NCBI GenBank assembly: GCA_003600225.1
Contig: QZFT01000038.1
Location: 1-64,000 of the forward strand
From: Pseudonocardiaceae bacterium YIM PH 21723
GTDB lineage: Bacteria; Actinomycetota; Actinomycetes; Mycobacteriales; Pseudonocardiaceae
Direction of reading: 5' to 3'
Length of the DNA stretch: 64,000 bases
In this document: positions 31,332-39,900 of the stretch, piece by piece
Layout of the letters: every line of letters begins with the position of its first letter
Position numbering within the stretch: position 1 is the stretch's first letter
Made by a program: the position numbers and the translations under genes
Notes under the pieces: generated by a model
What the model was told of the DNA's origin: nothing
Databases searched by the model: none
The model's input: the letters and a program-made list of their open reading frames with translations, nothing else

Positions 31332-33143
31332 CTAGTCGTTGCTCATCCGGATCGCACCGCCCGCGACGATGACCATGGCGATCAGCGCCGCCCAGGCCAG
31401 CACCACACCGTCATCCGCGGCCCCCTGCTCCGCGTGATCCTGGAACACCAACGCCAGTTTCGGCCGCACCACATCGAATCGCGCCTCGGCGCCGGCCGAC
31501 ACCTGCCTGCCGGATTCGTCGGTGGCGGTCAGTCGAATCGTGTTGGTGAACCCTTCCTCGACCGCCGCGATGGCGCACCGCAAGGTCACCGTCTGGCCGG
31601 GTTCGACGACACCCGCGTCCCGGTTGACACAGCCGGTGCCCAACTCGTTGTCCATGGTCAGGCCGGTCAGCAGCGAGTCACCGGTGTTCCGGACGGTGAT
31701 GGTGAACCCGGCGGTGCCCCCGGCCGTCACCTGCTCCGCGTCGGCGACCATCCGGACCTCCATCCCCGGATGCACCACCCGGACCGGCACGTCCGCACTG
31801 CGCTGGTAGGTCTCGCCGAGCAGGTTCTGCCCGCTGGCCTTCGCGGTGACCGTCTGGGTCTGTGCTCCGGCCGCACCCGCGCAGGCGAAGCTCTGCGTCG
31901 CGCCCGGTTCGAGCCGATCGATCCGCTGGGCGCAGCCCGGCAACTGGTCGGATTCGATGACGAGGCCCCGCAGCACGGCGCCGCCGGGATTGCGCAGGGT
32001 GAACCGGTAGGTCACCTGATCTCCCGGCCGCACGGCCGACTGCTCGGCGGCCACGTCCAGGGCCAGTTCCGGGCGGGGCACGGAGATCGCCGCGCCCGCG
32101 GCCAGGAAGGCGTCCTGATCGGACACGAACGCCAGATCGGTGCCGGTGCGCATGTCCGCCTCGGGCACCTCGATCGTCCGCGCGTCCACACTCAGGTTGT
32201 TCAGGTGTGCCGGGGACACCGCGCCGTCGGCGACGCTGCGGAAGAACGGTCCGGCCGAGGGCTGGGTGCTGGATCCGACGAGCAGGTAACTGCCCACGCC
32301 GGACCAGTCGCCCTCGTAGGCCACGACCCCGACCCGGGCGGTGCCTCCGGCGTACCGGAGTCCGGTGTTGCCGACCGTGGCCCGGGGTCCGACGACCGGC
32401 AGGTGTGCGTGGCCGTCGTAGACGATGACCTGGTTCTTCGCCGGGGCGTAGTCGGGCTGCGGCTGGTCGTAGGCCCACACCGCGGTCAGCGCCCAGCCGC
32501 CGTAGCAGTCGGGTCCCTGCTGCGCCCAGACGTTCGCCACGGTCACGTCGACCGTGCCGTCCACCCCGGCGAACCGCCCGGTCACGTCGGCGTGCGCGCT
32601 GTAATAGACGCCGTCCTCGTCCTTGAGCTGCCCCGGCGAGTCGGCGGTGAACCGCTGGGCGGCGACGCCGACTCCGTTCAGCAGCACCGATTGCCCGGCC
32701 GGATCGCCGGGCGGCTTGGTGCGGGGGTCGTCGACGCAGGTGGCACCGGCCCGGCCGATCGCACCGGACCAGGACAGCCCCGCGTACGCGATGTGCGCGC
32801 CCGGCGGGATGGTCAGCCGGGCGGTGGACGAGTCGTAGACGCCGTCGGAACCGTTGGCCCACCGCATGAAGTGCCCGTTGTTCCGCGCGCCTTCGCCGCT
32901 GCCGATCAACCGTTCGGCGTCCTGGCACCGCTGCACCGGGAAGCCCATGCCGGGCTCGTCGTGGGAGGGGCAGTCGAGCACCGCGTTGCCGATCACGGTG
33001 AAGTCGCCGTAGAGCTCCTGGTCGAACACCGGCACCAGGGCCGAGTCGGCGGCCCGGGTGGGCGGCATCGGCGCCATCGCCCAGGTCAATCCCAGTACGC
33101 CGGCCACCGCCAGCATCCGTACCCCGAGGGAACGCACAGTCAT
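31332..33143 (-). CDS. DUF11-type surface-anchored protein, copy A
   Basis: A 603-residue secreted protein with a signal peptide (residues 1-~31). Its first ~340 residues form a conserved unit (LVPVFDQELYGDFTVIGNAV, VWAQQGPDCYGGWALTAVWA, GHAHLPVV, NNLSVDARTIEV). Two DUF11/CARDB-like beta-sandwich repeats follow (RPGDQVTYRFTLRNPGG; TAGGTAGFTITVRNTGD). One C-terminal membrane helix and the short tail IRMSND end it. There is no LPxTG, so anchoring is by the helix rather than sortase. It shares its whole architecture with the 605-residue protein at 35072-36889. Function unknown; an exposed adhesive or structural role is the natural guess. Confidence 0.85.
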   Translation of the reverse strand: MTVRSLGVRMLAVAGVLGLTWAMAPMPPTRAADSALVPVFDQELYGDFTVIGNAVLDCPSHDEPGMGFPVQRCQDAERLIGSGEGARNNGHFMRWANGSDGVYDSSTARLTIPPGAHIAYAGLSWSGAIGRAGATCVDDPRTKPPGDPAGQSVLLNGVGVAAQRFTADSPGQLKDEDGVYYSAHADVTGRFAGVDGTVDVTVANVWAQQGPDCYGGWALTAVWAYDQPQPDYAPAKNQVIVYDGHAHLPVVGPRATVGNTGLRYAGGTARVGVVAYEGDWSGVGSYLLVGSSTQPSAGPFFRSVADGAVSPAHLNNLSVDARTIEVPEADMRTGTDLAFVSDQDAFLAAGAAISVPRPELALDVAAEQSAVRPGDQVTYRFTLRNPGGAVLRGLVIESDQLPGCAQRIDRLEPGATQSFACAGAAGAQTQTVTAKASGQNLLGETYQRSADVPVRVVHPGMEVRMVADAEQVTAGGTAGFTITVRNTGDSLLTGLTMDNELGTGCVNRDAGVVEPGQTVTLRCAIAAVEEGFTNTIRLTATDESGRQVSAGAEARFDVVRPKLALVFQDHAEQGAADDGVVLAWAALIAMVIVAGGAIRMSND

Positions 33144-33262
33144 AGGTGAATCGATAGCGCTTTCCCGGCGATTTTTCCTGCTCAGCCACCCTTTAGGGAT
33201 CACCCGGGAGATCGCTCGAAGGAGTGGAGCGGCCGAATTCGCCCGGTGACACGCCCGAGCGC

Positions 33263-33278
33263 TGCGGTACCAACGACT
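33263..33278 (+). promoter_or_regulatory. Second TGCGGTACCAAC element
   Basis: This is the exact second copy of the 12-base element, 4 bases before the GTG of DUF4239 copy B. A GTGACA hexamer lies near 33246-33251, about 16 bases before TACCAA, giving a plausible -35/-10 pair that is weaker before copy A. Confidence 0.5.
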
Positions 33279-34052
33279 GTGCCTGAAGCCGGAACGGTGA
33301 TGTTCTTCTTAGTCCTCGGTGTCCTGATGGTCGTCCTGGTCGGCGTGGTCGCGGTGATCACCATGGCCGCCGGACGACTGAAACGGGCGAAGGAAGGCAA
33401 GTTCAACGGCCAGGTGATCACCATCGCCGGCGGCCTGATCAACGCGTTGTTCATGATGTCCCTGGTGTTCCTGGCCGCCACGGCCTGGCAGAACTCGGCC
33501 CAGGCCCGCGTCCGCACCTTCACCGAGGCGGGCGCCATGGTGGAGATCAACTCCCTGTCCTCGCCGCTCCCGCAGGAGAAACGCGACCGGCTGCACTCCC
33601 TCACCCGGGACTACCTGACCCAGGTGAGCACCGACGAGTGGCGGCTGATGGAGAGCGGTCAACGCAGCCAGCAGGCCGCCGGGCTGCTCACCAGCATCCG
33701 CTCCGAGGTACTCGGCATCTCCGTCACCGGGGACACCGTCAAGACGGTGCGCGACCGCATGCTGGACCGGGTCCGCGACGCCTCGGACGCCCGCCGGATG
33801 CGGATCAGCGACGCCGCCACCGCGCCGAGCCGCTATCTGCTGCTGCAGCTGGGACTGAGCGGTCTGCTGGTGGTCGGCTTCCCGCTGCTGGTCGGCTTCA
33901 GCCCGGACCCGCGGCACATCGCCCTGGTCTGCGCGATCACCTTCGGGGTGGTGGCGTGCATCCTGGTCGCCGTCGACCTGAGCAGGCCGTTCGCCGGGGT
34001 GGAACGGATCACCCCGGACGCCTACACCCTCGCCCTGGAACAGATCGGCTAG
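33279..34052 (+). CDS. DUF4239-like membrane protein, copy B
   Basis: A 257-residue paralogue of the protein at 30503-31276. Shared blocks include AKEGKFNGQVITIAGGLINA, LFMMSLVFLAAT, WQNSAQARVRTFTEAGAM, DARRMRISDA and the end (RPFAGVERITPDAYTLALEQ). Topology is the same. The start at GTG 33279 matches copy A; the frame is open to a GTG at 33246. Its stop overlaps the converging lipoprotein stop in CTAG, so no terminator fits between the two coding regions. Confidence 0.75.
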   Translation: MPEAGTVMFFLVLGVLMVVLVGVVAVITMAAGRLKRAKEGKFNGQVITIAGGLINALFMMSLVFLAATAWQNSAQARVRTFTEAGAMVEINSLSSPLPQEKRDRLHSLTRDYLTQVSTDEWRLMESGQRSQQAAGLLTSIRSEVLGISVTGDTVKTVRDRMLDRVRDASDARRMRISDAATAPSRYLLLQLGLSGLLVVGFPLLVGFSPDPRHIALVCAITFGVVACILVAVDLSRPFAGVERITPDAYTLALEQIG

Positions 34053-34462
34053 GGCTTCATCTCGCAGATCCGGTAACCGTCCCGGTACTGCCGGATCTCC
34101 ACGTGCTGGCTGGCCGTCTGCTTTCCGGATTCGGTATTCGCCGAACCGGTCATCGTGGCCCGGATGACGTTCTTCTCGGACTTGTCCACGGTCACCGAGT
34201 CGACGGTGACGGGGTGCTCGCGCATTGCCCGGACGGTGTCCTGCCGTTCCTCGTCATTCAGCCGCAACAAATTGTCCGTTGAGCTGTAAAGGCCCTCACA
34301 GGATTTCCCCAACATGGCCCGCAGATCACCGGAATTGCGTACATCGATGTACTCCCGCACGGCCTTGTCGGCCGCCCCCGCGGGGCCGGAGCCCGGCTCC
34401 GGTCCCGCACCGCACGCGCTCACCACGGCGAGCGCGACCAGAGCCAGGCCCCAGCGCCACAT
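34049..34462 (-). CDS. Small lipoprotein
   Basis: A 137-residue prelipoprotein with lipobox VVSACG (lipidated C17). The mature part is mixed alpha/beta in pattern (ADKAVREYIDVRNSGDLRAM, VTVDSVTVDKSEKNVIRATM, HVEIRQYRDGYRICEM), resembling small NTF2-like or DUF4878-type lipoproteins that begin with a helix and end in a curved sheet; I cannot assign it firmly. It starts 2 bases after the stop of the 144-aa secreted protein gene, so the two are one operon. Copy A of the module has no counterpart. Confidence 0.8.
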   Translation of the reverse strand: MWRWGLALVALAVVSACGAGPEPGSGPAGAADKAVREYIDVRNSGDLRAMLGKSCEGLYSSTDNLLRLNDEERQDTVRAMREHPVTVDSVTVDKSEKNVIRATMTGSANTESGKQTASQHVEIRQYRDGYRICEMKP

Positions 34463-34464
34463 GA

Positions 34465-34899
34465 TCAGTGCTGCCAGTCCACGATGGCACCGAGCACGTT
34501 CAGCGACTTGAACTTGATCTCCGGGTTGGCGGCGGCGTTACCCCAGACCAGCTGGCCACTGCGCCCGCTGGTGCCGAAACCGAATTCGCTCCACTTCGCC
34601 GGGCCGGGGTTGGTCCCGGTCTTGTTGGTGAAGTGCTTCGCGGACGCGTGGATCGGGCTCGCGCCCGACTGCGAGGTGTAGGCGTACACGACGGTCCAGC
34701 CCGGCGAGCCGAAGATGGCGGTGTTCGACCTGGAGACCGGCCCCCAACCGCCCCCGGGCGGGGCGTATCCGGTGCCACCGGCGGCGGCGCTCGCCGGCGC
34801 GGTGAATTCCGGAGCCGAATTCCCTTCGGCCGCCGCGGTACCGGCGGTCGACACGGCCAGCAATGCACCAATGGACAATGCGACGAACGTCTTCTTCAC
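34465..34899 (-). CDS. Secreted 144-aa protein, envelope module copy B
   Basis: A 144-residue paralogue of the protein at 29837-30271. Signal peptide VKKTFVALSIGALLAVSTAG, the same PPGGGWGPVSRSNTAIFGSP centre and the same end (IKFKSLNVLGAIVDWQH). It starts at GTG 34899 with GGGGGGAAGTC before it; identity to copy A begins at this codon. No cysteines. It is first in an operon with the lipoprotein gene. Function unknown. Confidence 0.8.
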   Translation of the reverse strand: MKKTFVALSIGALLAVSTAGTAAAEGNSAPEFTAPASAAAGGTGYAPPGGGWGPVSRSNTAIFGSPGWTVVYAYTSQSGASPIHASAKHFTNKTGTNPGPAKWSEFGFGTSGRSGQLVWGNAAANPEIKFKSLNVLGAIVDWQH

Positions 34900-34995
34900 G
34901 ACTTCCCCCCTGCATACGGCAATCAGTACGCCACAGACGCTAAGCAATACGCGACCGTTCCGAAAAGATTTCGGGCCACCTCGAATCCCCTGAAA

Positions 34996-35060
34996 GTGGC
35001 TTTCCTTCGGTAGAAGTCGGTGAAGGTGGCTTCCGGTCGGATAGACCGAAAGGAAGCCAC
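34996..35060. terminator. Two mutually exclusive hairpins after the surface protein gene
   Basis: GTGGCTTTCCTTCGG (34996-35010) and GTGGCTTCC (35026-35034) are near-repeats, and both can pair with the single inverse segment CCGAAAGGAAGCCAC (35046-35060). Only one pairing can form at a time. Position is 12 bases past the surface protein stop, as for a terminator; the rest of the 172-base gap carries the promoter of the 144-aa gene. Confidence 0.6.
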
Positions 35061-35071
35061 ATTCAGCGGGA

Positions 35072-36889
35072 TCAGTCGGTGCGGATGCTGGGCACGAAAC
35101 AGAGCATCACCACGATCAGGATGATGCTCAGCGCCGCCACGTAGCCACCGTCGGTGAAGACCTCCTCCTCCCGGCCCTGGAACGCCAGCTGCGCCTTGGC
35201 ATCCAGGGTCTTGGGGTGCAGCACGGTGAAGGCCGCCTGGGCGGTGGCGGCGATGGGTTTGCCCGCCTCGTCCCTGCCCGCCAGCCGCACCGCGTTGGCG
35301 AAGCCCTCGTCGCCGGCCTCCACGGTGCAGGTGAGCGTCAGCTGCTTACCCGGTTCCAGGGTGCCGACGTCCTTGGCGCAGGAGGTGCCCTGCTGGTTGG
35401 TCAGCGCCAGCCCGGACAGCGTCGTGTCGCCGGTGTTCTTGGCGACCACGGTGAAGGTGACCGTCTGCCCGGTCAGGATGTTCGCCGGCTCCGCGGTCAT
35501 GCCGAGCGAGAGTCCCGGATGCACCACCCGCACCGGGACACCGGCCGCCGCGCTGCTCAACGCGTCGCCGAGCAGGTTCTGCCCGGTGACCGTGATCGGC
35601 ACCGTGGTGTCCTTGTCCGGGGCCGGGATCGAACACTCCACGACCTGGGTGGCCCCCGGTGCGAGCTGGTCCACCTTCTTGGAGCAACCGCCCGCGGTGA
35701 TGACGATGTCCTTGGCCGGGGCGCCGCCGGGATTGCGCAACGTGACCCGGTAGGTGATCGGATCGCCGGCGTGCGCCGGGGGCGGCGTGGCGATGCTGAT
35801 GGACAGCTCCGGCCGGGGCGCGGCGATCGCCACCGTGGTCAGCAGGTAGGCGTCCTTGCCGGCGGCGAAGCCCAACTGGCTGTTGCTCCGGAGATCGGCC
35901 TCGGCGACGTCGATGGTCTTGGCGTCCACGCTGAGGTTGTTCAGGTGGTTCGGCCGCGCCGCGCCGTCGGCGTGACCGTTGAAGAACGGGCCCTGGGCGG
36001 CCTGCTGTCTGCCGTTGACCAGGAATCCGTTGCCCGTGCCCGCCCAATCGCCCTCGTAGGCGACCAGGCCGATGCGCCCGGTGCCACCGGCGAACTTCAG
36101 TCCGGCGGCGGCCGATGTCAGCTGGGTGTCGACGATCGGCACATGCAGGTGTCCTTTGTAGACGACCACCTGTTTCCGCGCCGGGGCCTGCTCGGTGGCC
36201 TTGTCGTACGCCCACACCGCGGTCAGCGACCAGCCGCCGTAGCAGTCGAATCCCTGCTGCGCCCAGACATCGGACACGGTGATCGGCACCGCGGTGCCGC
36301 CGGGGATGCCCGCCAGCTCCCCGGTGACCTCGCTGCGCGCGCTGTAGTACTGGCCGTCCAGCTGCCCCAGCGATCCGAGCTCGTCGACGGTGTAGCTGAA
36401 CCGGTCCGGTCCCAGGCTGACGGCGGGCCGGTCGCCCACCTTCAGCCGCACCGGTTGCGTGGCCGGGTCGCCGGGCGGCCTGCCCGCGGTGTCCTTGCCG
36501 CAGGGCACGGCCAGGGGGCCTTCCTGGGGTCTGCCGGTGGCCGCCGACCAGTCCAGCCCGGCGTACACCACCCTGGCGCCGGCCGGGATGACCAGGTTCG
36601 CAGTGGACCCGCCGGGGATCAGCCGCATGGAGTGACCGTTGTTCTGCGCCCCGGCGCCGGTGCCCTTCCGGTTCTCCGCGTCCCGGCAGGCCGCAGCCGG
36701 GTGGGTGGCGCCGGGAAAACCGTCCGGCGGGCAGTCCAGGACGCTGTTCCCGATCACCGCGAAATCCCCGTATATCTCCTGGTTGAACACCGGAGCGAGC
36801 GCGGGTTCGGCCGCTTCGACGGGCGACATCGGGGCCATTGTCCACACCAGGCCCAGCACGGCGGCCAAGGCTAACCCGCGGGTTCTCAT
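35072..36889 (-). CDS. DUF11-type surface-anchored protein, copy B
   Basis: A 605-residue secreted protein with a signal peptide (residues 1-~26, ending PVEA). Its N-terminal unit matches copy A (LAPVFNQEIYGDFAVIGNSV, VWAQQGFDCYGGWSLTAVWA, NNLSVDAKTIDVAEADLR). Two DUF11-like repeats follow (AGDPITYRVTLRNPGGAPAK; LTGQTVTFTVVAKNTGDTTL), each ending in a Cys-containing strand. A C-terminal membrane helix and short tail IRTD end it. No sortase motif. It is transcribed alone on the minus strand toward the secreted-protein operon. Confidence 0.85.
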   Translation of the reverse strand: MRTRGLALAAVLGLVWTMAPMSPVEAAEPALAPVFNQEIYGDFAVIGNSVLDCPPDGFPGATHPAAACRDAENRKGTGAGAQNNGHSMRLIPGGSTANLVIPAGARVVYAGLDWSAATGRPQEGPLAVPCGKDTAGRPPGDPATQPVRLKVGDRPAVSLGPDRFSYTVDELGSLGQLDGQYYSARSEVTGELAGIPGGTAVPITVSDVWAQQGFDCYGGWSLTAVWAYDKATEQAPARKQVVVYKGHLHVPIVDTQLTSAAAGLKFAGGTGRIGLVAYEGDWAGTGNGFLVNGRQQAAQGPFFNGHADGAARPNHLNNLSVDAKTIDVAEADLRSNSQLGFAAGKDAYLLTTVAIAAPRPELSISIATPPPAHAGDPITYRVTLRNPGGAPAKDIVITAGGCSKKVDQLAPGATQVVECSIPAPDKDTTVPITVTGQNLLGDALSSAAAGVPVRVVHPGLSLGMTAEPANILTGQTVTFTVVAKNTGDTTLSGLALTNQQGTSCAKDVGTLEPGKQLTLTCTVEAGDEGFANAVRLAGRDEAGKPIAATAQAAFTVLHPKTLDAKAQLAFQGREEEVFTDGGYVAALSIILIVVMLCFVPSIRTD

Positions 36890-36946
36890 AGCTGTATCGG
36901 TAGCGTGTTCTCCCGGCTTCCGTCGGACTATCCACCCGTTCAGGGA

Positions 36947-39900
36947 TCACCCAGGCAGTTTGTCGATCGCGGTGAAGATCCGCTTTTCCGAGATCGGGTA
37001 AGCGGTTCCCAGCGGCTGGGCGAAGTAGCTGATCCGTAGCTCCTCGATCATCCACCGGATGGCGCGCAGCTCCGGGCCGGGTTGCCTGCCCGGTGGAAGC
37101 GCTTTCACCAGGTCCCGGTACTCCGCGTCGATGTCCTGCACCTGGTGCATCCACTGTTCGTCGCGGTCGAACTTCTCCGGCAGCTTGTCCAGCCGGTGTT
37201 CGATGCCCTTGACGTACCGCGGCAGCTGTCCCAGCTGCGCGTATCCGGTGGCGGTGGCGAATCCGGGACCGATCAACGCCTTCAGCTGGGCGGTCATGTC
37301 GGCCACCGCCGCCTTGAACACCGGGGCGGTGACCGTGTCCAGCTTGCGTTCCGCGATGTGCCAGGCGGCCAGCGCGGCCCGTACCTGGTCCAGCACGATC
37401 AGCGTGGCCTGGCCGAGCTGGCTCTTGGCGTGCGTCAGGATCCGGTCGAACCCGGCCTGGTTCCAGGCAGGCCCGCCACAATCACTGATGATCTTGTCCA
37501 TGGCGCAGTCCACGCAGTCCGCCAGCAGCGCCGGTACCCCGCCGTGCGGGTTCCGGGACAGCACCAGCTTGGCCTCGTTGGCCAGCTTGCGCTGCACCAG
37601 TTTCACCGGCGACGGGGTGTTCAGCAGCAGCAACCGGCGGGTGCCGCGCCACATCAGGTCCTGCTGAGCGGCCGCGGTATCGAGGACCCGGATGGCCACG
37701 GTGGCGCCCTCGTCGACCAGCGCCGGGTAGCCGGTGACCCGGTGCCCGGCGTGGGTGCGTTGCACGACCTTGTCCAGGGTGCCGAAGTCCCACGTCGTCA
37801 GGCCGGTCTTCTGCACGTCCTTGGCCGCGGTGGAGATGGTCTCCCGCACCTTCGGCTTCAGCCGCTCGCGGAGTTCCTCCAGGTCCTTGCCCTCAGCGAC
37901 GATCTTGCCGCTGTTGTCCTGCACCTGGAAGGTGATCTTCAGGTGTTCCGGGACGTGGTCCCAGCGCCAGTCGTCGCGGGCCACCTGCACACCGGTGAGC
38001 GCCGCGAGCTCACGTTCCAGGGCGTCGAGGAGCGGTTCCTCGGTGTTGGTCATCCTGGCGAGGACCGCGGTGACGTAGTCGGGCACCGGCACGAAGTAGC
38101 GGCGGATGGTCTTGCGCAGCGATTTGAGCAGCGCGGTGACGAGTTCCTGGCGGAGGCCGGGGACCTGCCAGCTGAACTGCTCGGCCTTCACCTGGTTCAG
38201 GCCGGCCAGGGGAATGACCACCGAGACGCCGTCCCGTTGCGTGCCGGGTTCGAACTTGTAGTCCAGCTTCAGCGATGTGCTGTCCATGCCGGGCGTCTCG
38301 CTGCGCCACTGGCTGGGGTACGCCTGTTCGCTGACGTCCTTGGCGTTCTCGTTCAGCAGCAGCTGCCGGTCGAAGTCCAGCAGCTGCGGACTCGTCTTGC
38401 GTTCGTCCCGCCACCAGCGGTCGAAGTGCGCGCCGGAGACGACGTCCTTGCCCACCCGGGCGTCGTAGAACTCGTAGAGCGTCTGGTCGTCGACCACCAG
38501 GTCACGGCGGCGCACCTTCTCCTCGAGTTCCTCGACCTCCTTGCGCAGCCGCTCGTTGTGCTCCAGGAACTTGTGGTTCGACGGCCAGTCGCGTTCGACC
38601 AGGGCATGCCGGATGAACAACGCGCGGCACAGCTCCGGGTCGATCTTGCCGAAATTGATCTTCCGCGAGGCGATGATCGGCAGGCCGTAGAGGGTGACCT
38701 TCTCGTAGGCGACGACCGCGCTGACCTTGCGTTCCCAGTGCGGCTCGTTGTACTGCCGTTTGACCAGGTGCGGGGCCAGTTCCTCGGCCCACTCGGGCTC
38801 GATCTTGGCGTTCATCCTGGCCCACAGCCTGCTGGTCTCCACCAGCTCGGCGCTCATCAGCCAGCGCGGGGTCTTCCGGAACAGGGCCGAGCCCGGGAAG
38901 ATGCCGAACTTCGCGCCCCGGGCGCCGAGGTAGTCCGGCGGGTTGGCCGGGTCCTTGAAGCCGATGTGCGACAGCAGGCCGGCCAGCAGTGCGCGGTGCA
39001 CGACGTCACCGGCGGCGGGTGAGTCCTCGGGATTGTTCTCCACCGTGGCGCCGAGCTGACGCATGACCTCGCGCAGCTGGCTGTAGATGTCCTGCCATTC
39101 GCGCACCCGCAGGTAGTTCAGGTACTCGTTGCGGCACATCCGGCGGAACTGGTTGCTGGTCAGTGCCTTCTGCTGTTCGCGGAGGTAGCGCCACAGGTTC
39201 AGCAGGCCCATGAAGTCGGACTCTTTGTCCACGAACCGGGCGTGCTGCTGGTCGGCCTGCGCCTGCTGGTCACTCGGCCGCTCGCGGGGGTCCTGAATGG
39301 ACAGTGCGGCGGTGATCACCATGACCTCGTGCACGCACCCGGCCTGCTGCGCCTCGACGACCATGCGGGCCAGCCGCGGGTCGACCGGCAGCTGAGCCAG
39401 CTTGCGGCCCATCGCGGTGAGCCGCTTCTCCGGCCCACTGTCCTGGGCGAGAGCGCCCAGCTCCTCCAGCAGCGCGATGCCGTCGTTGATGTTGCGCCGG
39501 TCCGGCGGGTCCACGAACGGGAACGCGGCCATGTCGCCCAGGCCGAGCGAGGTCATCTGCAGGATGACCGAGGCCAGGTTGGTGCGCAGGATCTCCGGAT
39601 CGGTGAACTCGGAGCGGGCCAGGAAGTCGTTCTCGCTGTACAGCCGGATGCAGATACCGTCGCTGGTCCGGCCACAGCGGCCCTTGCGCTGGTTCGCGGA
39701 CGCCTGGGAGACCGCCTCGATCGGCAGCCGCTGCACCTTGAGCCGGTTGCTGTACCGGGAGATGCGCGCGGTGCCCGGGTCGATCACGTACTTGATCCCG
39801 GGCACGGTCAGCGAGGTCTCGGCCACGTTGGTGGCGAGCACGACCCGGCGGCCGCCGTGCGGCTGGAACACCCGGTGCTGCTCGGCGTAGGACAGCCGCG

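Noticed and set aside
31332-36889. Sortase-anchored proteins
   Set aside because: Both surface proteins end in a membrane helix and a short tail, but no LPxTG-like motif precedes it.
37082-39022. Plus-strand frame of 646 codons inside hrpA
   Set aside because: It is fully antisense to conserved HrpA domains and has the His/Arg/Val-rich composition of shadow frames.
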